Positions 30,582 to 39,465 of a stretch of 43,656 nucleotides of DNA are shown piece after piece (position 1 is the first letter of the stretch; every line of letters starts with the position of its first letter). The notes beneath the pieces were generated by a model. It had not been told where the DNA came from and made no database searches. It was given only the letters and a program-made list of their open reading frames with translations. The stretch covers positions 1 through 43,656 of the forward strand of contig VKHL01000204.1 in NCBI GenBank assembly GCA_015146655.1. The letters are read 5' to 3'. The translations under genes and the position numbers were made by a program. Source of the stretch: Ochromonas danica (lineage: Eukaryota > Sar > Chrysophyceae > Chromulinales > Chromulinaceae).

Positions 30582-32499
30582 ATGATGAAACACACTTTCC
30601 TCCTCTTCTTCATGGTAAGTTAACCAACTGGCTGTCTCTGTCTTTCCTATGCTAGACTAGATGATAATGAAATGTTTTCCTAACAGATGGTCCTCGCTTT
30701 GGCTTACGCTAGCAGTAGCACCAACTTTGTTGGCTTTCGCACTGTGGCTAACATGCCTTACAATGCCTCTGATATGGTGTCCACTCTCTTTGGTGATGAC
30801 GTCAACTTCAGTGATGGCCAAGGAGCTCGTATCTACCTCACTGGAGGCTGTGTGCAGTCACAGGTACCCTACCCTACCCTACCCTACTGTAGTGCGCAGC
30901 TCACCTTCTGTAATAATACCTGATTGATATGCTTGACTCTATCAGGTGTGTAACTACACGAATGCTAACAAGACTCTCAGCTGTAGTTGCCCTAAAATTA
31001 CCGACAAGCTCATCTACTTCTCTCCCAAGACTGTGTCCTACACCAGTACTGGATTAGCCACTATGCCTCGTCAACGTACTCAACATATGGGTTAGTTATA
31101 CTAGTTAGCTGTGCTTTATGTGAACTTAAACGCAATGTGCTAATGCTGATAATGTGTGCTGTGTGTGTGTGTGTGTGCTGACCCTCTAGCTGCACGATTG
31201 GGCAATTATCTCTATGTATTGGGTGGTAGAGATGCCAACGGCAGTGTCATCAATGCAGTCGATCGCTATAATGTCCTCACCAACGAATGGGAAGCAAATG
31301 TAACCACATGGGCTAATGCGACATCTGATGGTGTAGCATTCAGCAGTTCCCTGCAGCCAGATCTGGTCTTTGTAGTAGGAGGTTATAGCAACATCTACAC
31401 CTCCCAGTCTGCAATGACAGCTCTCAATGTGACATCGATGACCTTCCTCACATCTTGCCCATCGATGCCTTCGTCTCGTGGAGATATCGCAGTGACTCAA
31501 GTGGGAGGTATGGCCTGCTGTAATTCTGACCTGTTCTTCTTGCCTTTCTTCTCGAGCAATGTCTGAATGAATCTAATGCTGATGGTTAAACAGATTCGGA
31601 CTTCTATGTGTTGGGAGGATGGACCTCTGCCGATGAATTTCATTCACCTCTGACGACCGCTGAGGTCTTCTTTGCCTCTAATATGACCTGGAAAACAGTG
31701 GCTAGCATGACATATGGTCGTGGTGATCTCGCGGCAGGTACTCTGAAAGGCTGGGTGTTTAGTGTGGGTGGAGGTATGCTACAACACGTTCAATTTATCC
31801 AGTGGAGGTAGACTAACCTTGATGACTCTCGCTGTTGGTGTTTTGTTACCATCATCGTATAGAAACGCGCCCTAAGAATGACAAGACCTACAGCTACTCA
31901 CTTCCTGTGCCAACAGTTGAACGATTTGTGCCTGGTTCCTTAGCCTGGTCACCCGAAGAGAGTGAGTCTTCTACTTGTAAATCAAGTCGTTCTTCTTCTT
32001 CTTTGTATCTCACTCCCGTTATTCTCTGTGGATTAGGCATCCCCGCTGACCTCTTCCGCTTTGTGGGAACGTCGTATAACGATGCAATCTATCTCTTTGG
32101 AGGACAAGGTGTTTTCAATAATGTCTCTCTTACCTATCCTATTAAGTAAGTGCCCTACCAAATGAAAGGAATGAAATGGTTTGTATTAATCTGGCTGCTC
32201 TCTATCCCAGAGGTGAGACGTTGAAGTATATTCCAGAGAGCACCACCTCCAGCCAGGATAAGCTCAGTGCTGGGGGTATTGCTGGTATCGTTATTGGAGG
32301 CTTTGTGGCCATTGTCGTGGTCATTCTTGCTGCGGGCTATTTCTGCTACCGTCGTCATTCCTATTCTAATCTCAAAGACGAAGATGCTTCAGACTCTCTC
32401 CAAACCACGGCTGGTGATGAAGGTAGCATGAAGAGGAAGGCGGCCGTAGCCACAGTGGAGGATATTGAGCTGAATGAGGCCTTCCCTACTGTAGTCTAA
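30582..32499 (+). CDS. Kelch-propeller type I membrane protein (eight exons)
   Basis: Exons 30582-30614, 30687-30863, 30946-31090, 31190-31507, 31594-31773, 31863-31961, 32037-32145 and 32211-32499 join in phase to 449 residues. MMKHTFLLFFMMVLALAYAS is a signal peptide. The ectodomain has kelch-type blades with the diagnostic Gly pairs: RIYLTGGC, YLYVLGGRD, LVFVVGGYS, FYVLGGWTS, WVFSVGGG and AIYLFGGQG, with aromatic residues spaced as in kelch repeats. Several N-glycosylation sequons and a Cys-rich insert (CSCPKI) are present. One transmembrane helix follows near residues 376-400 (GIVIGGFVAIVVVILAAGYF), then a short cytoplasmic tail. It is likely a surface or secretory-pathway receptor; the ligand is unknown. 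Intron 2 starts with CCCTA repeats (30865-30886) and intron 3 contains (GT)n. Confidence 0.88.
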
Positions 32500-33028
32500 G
32501 TCTCGCTTGTTAGCTTAACTATGCTCGCTAATTTTGTGTCTAACTCCTATCGATCGAGTAGGTTGACTTGAATTTTGATTAGAGTACTATTGTAACAGCA
32601 TTGTGCTTGTAAGAGAGAAATGAAGAAATCGTAATTAACAGCTTGTCTTTCATTATTCTACTGTTATTATTGTTAGAAGAAGAGCTTGATGAGTGTTTTG
32701 CTTCACTTTACACGAATACTACTAGCATTTCTACAAGATAAAAGTACTTACAACACCTTGTTGTTATTGTGGTCATCATTGCTATTCACCTCTAACAGCT
32801 GAAGGTAGCGGCACCAACCACTGCTGGAAGAAATTGTTGAAGGTCTTCCAAAACGTGGGTGTCTTGCTCCTCTTTCACTTCCATTTGAGAATCATGCCGG
32901 GAAAGTAGGGCAATCAACAAATCGAGTGATACGTCATTTTGTCCTTTTTGTCGCTGGCATGTGGCTTCGGTTGCGGGTACTTGTAGAGCTGGAGAAACCT
33001 TGTCATCATACTTCATGCCTTGTCAACA
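32500..33028. other. Intergenic with a coding-like minus-strand remnant
   Basis: A minus-strand frame (33016-32792, 74 residues, starting MKYDDKVSPALQVPATEATC, later SLDLLIALLSRHDSQMEVKE) has ordinary protein-like composition but no recognisable family and no supporting splice sites. It abuts the 88-bp inverted repeat. The remaining bases are AT-rich. Confidence 0.35.
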
Positions 33029-33246
33029 AAGCTAGAGTAATAGCCAATGGAAACGAACTAAGCGATGGATGCTTGTTTGATGTCATCCTGTTCACCCTGA
33101 GAGCTAGTATATTCCAGAAGAAGACGGCTCTACTACCCGAGTGAGAGTTGTCTTGCTGTGGAATATACTAGTTCTCAGGGTGAACTGGATGGCATCAAAC
33201 AAGCATCCATCGCTTAGTTTGTTTCCATTGGCTATTACTCTAGCTT
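33029..33246. repeat. 88-bp inverted repeat with coding-like arms (hairpin)
   Basis: The left arm 33029-33116 and the right arm 33159-33246 are reverse complements with four mismatches that I count (84 of 88). The loop is 42 bp. Read toward the loop, each arm encodes ARVIANGN, then LSDGCLFD, then FTLR. All four mismatches change an amino acid (E/K, V/A, L/Q, A/T). The right arm extends outward into a longer minus-strand frame (33337-33104, LLTLEDHIPAVCTDVLVAYL), so it may be the original copy. Confidence 0.92.
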
Positions 33247-33337
33247 GAAAATCTTGAGGTAATAAATAAGCAACCAGCACGTCAGTACAAACTGCTGGTA
33301 TGTGATCCTCCAATGTTAGCAGTTTGTTCATGTACAA

Positions 33338-33880
33338 ACTGACATGCTTGTTGCTGGATACTGTGCTCTAGCACTTTGCTCGTCTTAATCCCTCTGCTGC
33401 TGTTGCACAAAGGGTGGAATGGAAAATGGAAATCAAGATTCCATGGAATGAGCATTTCTCTCCCTTATTATGTCTGTCCGACCCACCAAATTACATAACT
33501 AATAACATTCCCAACAGGTTAGATGACTACCAACAATAGTTACAGTACAGTAGTTAGTTGATTTACGTTTACAGTCACTAGACTGTCACTAGTCTACGAA
33601 ACACAGCATCATTAGTAATACAGCATGAATACCATCACATTCCTCTCTTTCAAAGCAAGAATAGCTACAACATCTTGACAATGATATCCAGCTAAGAAGA
33701 GAGAGAGTGTGTGTATGGTGTGTTGGTGAGTGAAGAAAAGCAGAAGGAAATATAATGAAAGTAGCATAATAGCATAGCAGCATAGTCTGGCAGCAGAGAA
33801 TAAGAAATACTGTGGAAGGAAAACAAGAAAGAAAAGGAAAGGGAAGAAGAATAGGAGGGGGAGGAGGAGGAGGAGGAGAG
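33338..33880. other. Intergenic, nothing recognised
   Basis: It contains one ATTCCATGGAAT palindrome (33438-33449), CTAG/TACAGTA words near 33540-33600 and a purine-rich stretch (33800-33880) forming the 3' flank of the PH-like gene. No gene is supported. Confidence 0.6.
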
Positions 33881-35014
33881 CTAGTGAATGATGCAACAGG
33901 TATTGTAGCCTTCACCTTCTCCCACGCCATGCGGATCCTTGGTATAGATCTGAGTGAAATCCAATCGAAAACTGCGAGGACGGAAAGAACTATTTCGACT
34001 GCCAGCTTCCATTCCTTCACCACCGCCTAGAGTTGTCTGAGAATTAGGAGGAGCTTCCTTGACGACGAGAGCAAGATCTGATGGATCAAGTTGATCAGCT
34101 GAGATGCCATCCACAGGGACACCAAAGGTTGCTACATTGACAAGGTCGGGGTGAAGCTCGTAGAACTTGACGCGCAGGTCTCTCAGTAGTGCTTCCTCTT
34201 CGATCAGTCGCTCTTCCTCTAGGAGGGTTTGCTCATTGTCCCCTGTCCCTGCTGCTAAAGATGTATCCAATTCTTGGCGACGACGATCCAAGTCTTCTTC
34301 AGTGTTCTGCAATTGCATGGCTGCATAGACGGCATCAACCCAGGCAGTCGTGTGTTGACGATCTTGTGGAAGTGGATGCACACGAATCACTTGACCATCA
34401 TTTAGATAGAGTCTCCATTGGAAACTTGGCTCAACTTCAAGATAGACCTCAGAGATATCTGTCACCATGATCTGCTTGGCGTGGAGGTATTCGTCTGGGT
34501 CATAGGCGTCTTTAGGCATCTGCGGGAAGGAGACAAGGCGATAGTCTGAGGGGTTAAGGTCCCATAGAATACGCAGATAGACGAGATGGGAGGAGGAGAA
34601 CCAGGAGAAGGAGTCTTCAGCCGGAGTCTTCCCTGCTTGGCCAGTCTTCACCTTGGCCCAGCAGCCTGCATCCACTTGAGCCAGTGCCTAACAGTGAGTA
34701 AGAGTGAGTGAGTGATAGGAGGAGTAAGCAATAGAGTAAAGCACCTCAGCCCAGTCAAGAGAGGTGAGTTCTTCTTCCATCATGTTGTCACTCTGTTGCT
34801 GTGGTTGCCCTGCCTCTAGATCCACCACTGGCTCTTGAAGAAGTTTACTATCAAGACGAAGATATCCATGATGTCCACCATGATGACTTGTCATGGACAA
34901 GGTGCTATCGCTTGACATGGTGTGATGATGGTGATCGTCATGGTCCTCGGCACCGAGACGAAGGACTGCATGACCTCCTTCTAAATCATCTCCTCTTATC
35001 TGCTGCTCCATCAC
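33881..35014 (-). CDS. PH-like domain protein with C-terminal CaaX-like box
   Basis: Exons 35014-34745 and 34687-33881 join in phase 0 (GAG/GTGCTT ... TTAG/GCA) to 358 residues. The first 90 residues are His- and acid-rich and probably disordered. The middle (about 120-213) looks like a PH or PH-related fold: HLVYLRILWDLN, QIMVTDISEVYLEVE, FQWRLYLNDGQVIRVHPL and the closing helix TTAWVDAVYAAMQ. Such domains bind phosphoinositides or membrane partners. A charged helix follows (LDRRRQELDTSL, LLEEERLIEEEALLRDLRVK). The protein ends GYNTCCIIH, a Cys-aliphatic-aliphatic-X box with X = His and an extra Cys before it, so lipid modification is plausible though His is an unusual last residue. Together these suggest a peripheral membrane protein. 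Orthology is not recognised. Confidence 0.75.
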
Positions 35015-35247
35015 CTTCTCTTCAAATAGATAACCAAGTTAACAGCTGCTAGCTCTACCCGCTGCCAGGTCCAATTGAATTCTAAGGGACAGTTAGTCTG
35101 GACCTTTTGTGCTTTGCGCTCCTGTCGATGGGGCAGATCCAGAAAGCAATCTTCGAGTTTTATCTCACGAAATCACACTTAGCATTACGGATACTAATTC
35201 TTGATAATATTGCCTACTTGCTCGTTGCTGTCTTCATCCAAACGCGC

Positions 35248-35319
35248 GCGCTTATAGCTCAGTGGTAGAGCAAGTGATTGCAGCTCACTAGGTCCCTGGT
35301 TCAAATCCGGGTGGGCGCT
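35248..35319 (+). tRNA. tRNA-Cys (anticodon GCA)
   Basis: 72 nt, no intron. The acceptor stem GCGCTTA pairs with TGGGCGC (two G-U pairs), discriminator T. The D arm is GCTC/GAGC around AGTGGTA. The anticodon stem AGTGA/TCACT closes the loop TTGCAGC, giving GCA. The T arm CCTGG/CCGGG holds TTCAAAT. A and B boxes are standard, and a five-T Pol III terminator follows at 35333-35337. The body is very close to eukaryotic tRNA-Cys consensus. CCA is not encoded, as expected for a nuclear gene. Confidence 0.96.
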
Positions 35320-35764
35320 GTCGGATACAATCTTTTTGCTGCTGCCCATCCTTTTAATCTGTTGTTATTTATCACCTCTTGGCACCCGGAACTTAGGCGT
35401 CATTATTAAAGAGGTCGAAATTAATGAAATAAAGTCAACCCTCAGGAGAATTCTATGATATGATTCACTTTTTAGGATATGATTCACTTTTTAGCATTGA
35501 TGACTTTGGAGAAGTTATATTTTATGTTATAACTCTCAAATGAAGGGTTTTGTGTCTCCCTTCAACTCTCCCAGTCCAGCAGCACAGACAGACAAGAAGT
35601 GTTAGAAGGCTGTGGCATGGCGTGATATTGAATGACAAACTCTGAACTGCTGCTGGTCGAATGACTCCCTGGTAGAACCTCTTCCATATTCCTTCTTTTC
35701 CATCCTTTGTGAGTATATTTAGCTGCTATCCATCCTATCCTATCCTATCCTATCCTGAGGTAGA
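35320..35764. promoter_or_regulatory. Upstream region of the Cys-rich membrane protein, with short tandem repeats
   Basis: The 19-mer gatatgattcactttttag is repeated head to tail at 35457-35475 and 35476-35494. Five TATCC pentamers (35732-35757) end seven bases before the ATG at 35765. The T-run terminator of the tRNA lies at the left end. No TATA box can be named. Confidence 0.5.
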
Positions 35765-37489
35765 ATGGTCATCGCCTTTCTTCTTCTGCTCTCCCAGCTC
35801 CACCTGTGGAACAGTTGCAGCGCAGACTCCACCTATTCATGGACTTATCAAGCGAGCTATACTCAGAGTGCTTTAAACTACTATAACACCTTATATGACA
35901 TCATTGAAGTATGTGGAGCTCAATATATTCAGATTGCTACCTGTACCCCCACCTGTGTGGGGGACACCTTCCTTCGCCTCTATTCATATGACACAGGAGT
36001 ACAGCTGACCTCCGATGATAATGGTTGTAATACAAAGACCTCGCTGTGTGCAGCCTTGGTCTACCCTCAGACCAGCACAGGCTGTGTGGACTATGTGGTA
36101 GCTCAGGGGTGCTATGCCTACACCTCCTGCGCTGCGACTGTCACGGTCACTACCACCACCAATTATTCTTCCCTCCTCACAGCAGGCCCTTCACTTAAGC
36201 CAACGACAAGTCCTTCACTCTCTTTCAGTCCGACGATCAGTCCATCAGCTCGCCCCACTAAGCGACCTACCCCTTCTCCCTCGTTTACACCGACCAGGTC
36301 GCCTACCGCTCTTCTCTCACTCTCACTCAATGGAAGTATAACCTGTGCTGCCTATTCAACAAACAACACCAACAATGCTCAACAGAATACTCAGATGTGT
36401 ACTATCCAGGTCTGTTCGTCCATGTTACTCACTGTCAGTGTGCAATGTGGAAATAGAAGTGAAGATGATTGTGGTGATAGCAACAACTACCTCCGTCTCA
36501 TATCCAGTAGTGGAAGCACCAAAACAACACTAGCTTCTTCGCTGTCTAATCAAACACTCTTCTACTATTCCTATAATAGCAGTAGCCGCCTCCTCCAAAG
36601 CAGCAGTGGTTGTAGTTTCTTCACTGTGCTGGAAGGCTGTGTAGGAAATGGAAATTGTAGTGGGGCTGTGGTCATCAACAGCTCTTCCTTAACCTCTTCC
36701 AGCTCTTCTTCCAGCACGAATTCTTCCAGTGGGAGTAGCGGAACTGGTAGTGGCAGTGGTAACAGTGGCAGTGGTAGTGGTAGTGATAGTGGTAGTGGTA
36801 GTGGTGGCAGCTCCTCCACTCCCACAGATACTTCCTCTTCCTCAACCAGCAACGGCATGGTGTTTGGCACCATAGTGATCATTGTTATCGCAGTAATAGT
36901 GGGTGTCGCAGGCATTCCTGCTGTCTTTTGCTGGGTACGTCGTAAGAGAAGAGAGAAATTGAAGAGAGCGATCACTATAGTACCCGAAGACTCCTTTTCT
37001 TCTTCTTCCTCGCACCATGGAGATCTGACGAATGAGGACTCGACGGAGATGGTAAGCCGCAGTGAAGGTAGAGGACAGGCTGCTGGTCGTGGTAGTAGCT
37101 CTGTTGATGCCTATCGCAGCAGTCTGCCCTTAGCAATCTCTTTGTCCGCAACCTCAGCAATGCCGACTGATGTCTCCTCTTCCTCTTCCGTGATACCCTC
37201 TCTCCCACAAGCTGATGCTGTGCTGGTCTCGAATGACCATGTGCCGAGAGCTCAAGTCGTCTTTACCAGTGGTATCACTACTTTGGGAGGGACAGTCGGA
37301 ACAGAGGAAGTGGAGAACTGGCAATCCAGGAGAAAGCCTCAACGGAGGAGATCGTCTGAAGGTGGTGGAGGACGTAGTCGTGGTGGCAATAGTCCTACAC
37401 GAGGTGACAGACGAGAGAGAAGATATCTGGAGTGGGATGAAGAAGAAGAAGATGCCGCGGAAAGGAAGGACAACGATGAGTTAGTGTGA
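35765..37489 (+). CDS. Type I membrane protein with two Cys-rich PPC-like domains
   Basis: A single exon encodes 574 residues. MVIAFLLLLSQLHLWNSCSA is a signal peptide. Two related Cys-rich domains follow (about residues 24-135 and 192-310), each with a GDTFLRLYSYDTG- or NNYLRLISSSG-like strand, a GC..(T)..LC or SGC turn and a closing GC....C motif. This recalls bacterial pre-peptidase C-terminal (PPC) domains and repeats seen in algal surface proteins. Between them is a stalk of PTTSPS, PTISPS and PTRSPT units. A Ser/Gly run precedes the transmembrane helix at about 363-388 (GTIVIIVIAVIVGVAGIPAV), then WVRRKRREKLKR and a 180-residue Ser-rich, basic-to-acidic cytoplasmic tail. It is probably a cell-surface protein; the function is unknown. 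Confidence 0.82.
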   Translation: MVIAFLLLLSQLHLWNSCSADSTYSWTYQASYTQSALNYYNTLYDIIEVCGAQYIQIATCTPTCVGDTFLRLYSYDTGVQLTSDDNGCNTKTSLCAALVYPQTSTGCVDYVVAQGCYAYTSCAATVTVTTTTNYSSLLTAGPSLKPTTSPSLSFSPTISPSARPTKRPTPSPSFTPTRSPTALLSLSLNGSITCAAYSTNNTNNAQQNTQMCTIQVCSSMLLTVSVQCGNRSEDDCGDSNNYLRLISSSGSTKTTLASSLSNQTLFYYSYNSSSRLLQSSSGCSFFTVLEGCVGNGNCSGAVVINSSSLTSSSSSSSTNSSSGSSGTGSGSGNSGSGSGSDSGSGSGGSSSTPTDTSSSSTSNGMVFGTIVIIVIAVIVGVAGIPAVFCWVRRKRREKLKRAITIVPEDSFSSSSSHHGDLTNEDSTEMVSRSEGRGQAAGRGSSSVDAYRSSLPLAISLSATSAMPTDVSSSSSVIPSLPQADAVLVSNDHVPRAQVVFTSGITTLGGTVGTEEVENWQSRRKPQRRRSSEGGGGRSRGGNSPTRGDRRERRYLEWDEEEEDAAERKDNDELV

Positions 37490-38207
37490 GTTAGCATCAC
37501 TGCTTTGTTGTGCTTTGCTTGAGAAGACGTGCTGTTCCTCTATTACCTCTATGTGCTTGTGTGTGCGCATAGGTGCACACAGTGTGTACAGTAGGCACCA
37601 TCTTCTATCATATCCAGTAAAATGTGTGTGTGTGCGTGTGTGTGTATTGGTGCTGATGTGTATTTTGGAAATGGTCGCTATGACGACTGGGTGACCTTTT
37701 CCTTCCTACAAGTGGAAAAAGTTGAGTTTGGCGATTCTGTTGGAGAGTGAGTGGGTATTTGCGTAGACTGCAGTAGTGTTACGTTGTGCGCATGTGATAC
37801 CTCGCTATTGTTTGATTACACGTGTAGAATTGGTTTGCTGTATCGCAATTCAAGGTGTAGCTGGTAGCAGAACACTAACGGCTAGTATTTGTTGTATTGT
37901 ATATGTAAAGTGTTAGTGTCTTTAAAACACACACATGAACACACAGACACACATTCTACTGGATATGGTACAGTAGAAGATGGTGTCTACTGTGATGATG
38001 GTGATGATGATGGTGTAGATCTCTCCAGAGAGGTGATGATAGCCGGCAGTCATTCTTCAAATGAAAAGTGAACAACAACAACAATGATGGAGGCAAAGTT
38101 ATTGTACATTATATCATCATACAAGCAAGACAGTACAGTACACCATAAGGTGTAGCAGAGGAAGGGAGAGCAATCAAGTCTCTTAGTCTACTACTAGTCT
38201 GGTAGTA
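37490..38207. other. Shared 3' flank of convergent genes, with (GT)n and an imperfect inverted repeat
   Basis: About 46-bp arms at 37587-37634 and 37946-37993 are reverse complements apart from a 6-bp indel and a few changes. Both run into (GT)n/(CA)n tracts. Some 310 bp of unremarkable DNA lie between them. A shorter pair (AACACTAAC near 37869 and GTTAGTGTC near 37911) is nested inside. No gene is seen. Confidence 0.65.
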
Positions 38208-39080
38208 TTAGAAGGAGACAATGGACTCGCCCTGCCAGGTAGTGTTAGGGGGCACGACTTGTCCCTCTTCAGCTACCTCTTCCTCCTCCTCCCCCTCTAC
38301 TGGCTTCTTTTTGATATATTCTCCTTGTTGCTCTAAGCCAGAGGTGAAACGATAGGTTCCTTTACCAAAGGGACGGCCTAAGAGGAAGTCTCCCTCATAG
38401 ACGCCCGCGCCACGCAATACCCACTTGCCATGCTTGAGCTCGCCCTTTTCCCACTGCCCCACCATGAGAGAGCTATCAGCTCCGAACTCATACGTGCCTT
38501 CCCCATGCTTCAGACCATCTTGCCAAGCACCGCTATAGATGTCATTGGCCTTCGTGTAAGTGTAGGTGCCCTCGCCGTGCATCTTGTTCTCTACCCACTC
38601 TCCCTCGTAGAGATCACCGTTAGGGTACTTCATCCGGCCATAGCCATGCTTCAGTCCGTCTTTATACCCTCCTTCATAGCGAGCCTTCTCCACAGGTGTT
38701 TCATCTTCTTCACTGGTGGGACCCATCCAGATGTAGATCCCATGGCCTTGCTTTACTCTCTCACTGTCAAAGGTACCTGAGAAACACACACACACATACC
38801 ACACACATACCACACACACACACACACATACCACACACACACATACCACACACACACACACCACAGGGGGTGGGGGGAGAGAGATGGTGACTACATGAGA
38901 TCCACAATCTAGTCAGTGCAGGTAGAGGCGGAGGAGAGGCTGACCTTCAAAGATCTCTCCGTTGGGGTAGGTGACGCGACACTTGCCTGCCCGTCTGATC
39001 CAGTTGGTCACTTCCTCTTCACCTCCTTCTGCTATGTCCAGATACTCTACTTTGCATTGAGGTACTTCTTCGTCTCCCAT
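38208..39080 (-). CDS. MORN-repeat protein (234 residues)
   Basis: Exons 39080-38945 and 38776-38208 join in phase (GAAG/GTCAGC ... CAG/GTACC). The start MGDEEVPQCKVEYLDI is the first ATG. MORN repeats run through most of the protein: CRVTYPNGEIFEGTF, ARYEGGYKDGLKHGYGRMKY, NGDLYEGEWVENKMHGEGTY, DIYSGAWQDGLKHGEGTYEF, SLMVGQWEKGELKHGKW and GVYEGDFLLGRPFGKGTYRF. These beta-hairpin repeats act as membrane- or cytoskeleton-associated scaffolds, often in cilia, plastid division or phosphoinositide signalling. The C terminus is a Glu run and TTWQGESIVSF. The intron carries (GT)n on its sense strand and not the CTCCTCC tract seen elsewhere. The transporter gene diverges 385 bp away. Confidence 0.9.
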
Positions 39081-39465
39081 TGTCAAAAGAATAATGTAAT
39101 ATTATTATATTATGAAGGGTTTTTTGAAATCCAATGATCTATGACAATTGAATTAGACCTGCATGATCGTTGATGAGTTGAGAAGGGTGAAACCGCCCTA
39201 GAACATGAACCACGCACCACAACAATAGCTGACAAAGTAACTCCTCCAACGCACCACAACAATAGCTGACAAAGTAACTCCTCCAACGCATCACAACAAT
39301 AGATGACAAAGTAACTCCTCCAACGCACCACAACAATAGCTCACACTCTCTCTTGAAGAGCATGTGAGCATGTGACCTTGTGACCTCCATCTGCTACAGT
39401 ATCCAATCCCTCGTCACTGTCACTGTCACTGTCATTGTCATTGTCATTGCCATTGTCATTGTGTC
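39081..39465. promoter_or_regulatory. Divergent promoter region with 37-bp repeats and CATTGT hexamers
   Basis: A 37-bp unit (gcaccacaacaatagctgac and on) starts at 39214, 39251, 39288 and, partly, 39325. A hexamer array alternating GTCACT and GTCATT/CATTGT runs from 39413 to the ATG at 39466. Confidence 0.6.

Noticed and set aside
30863-30886. CCCTA repeats at the start of a kelch-gene intron as a telomeric relic
   Set aside because: The pentamer lacks the hexamer or heptamer telomere unit and is best explained as a simple repeat.
33589-34030. Leu/Phe-rich minus-strand and Gly-rich plus-strand frames near the PH-like gene
   Set aside because: They run through the purine-rich 3' flank and give low-complexity peptides only.
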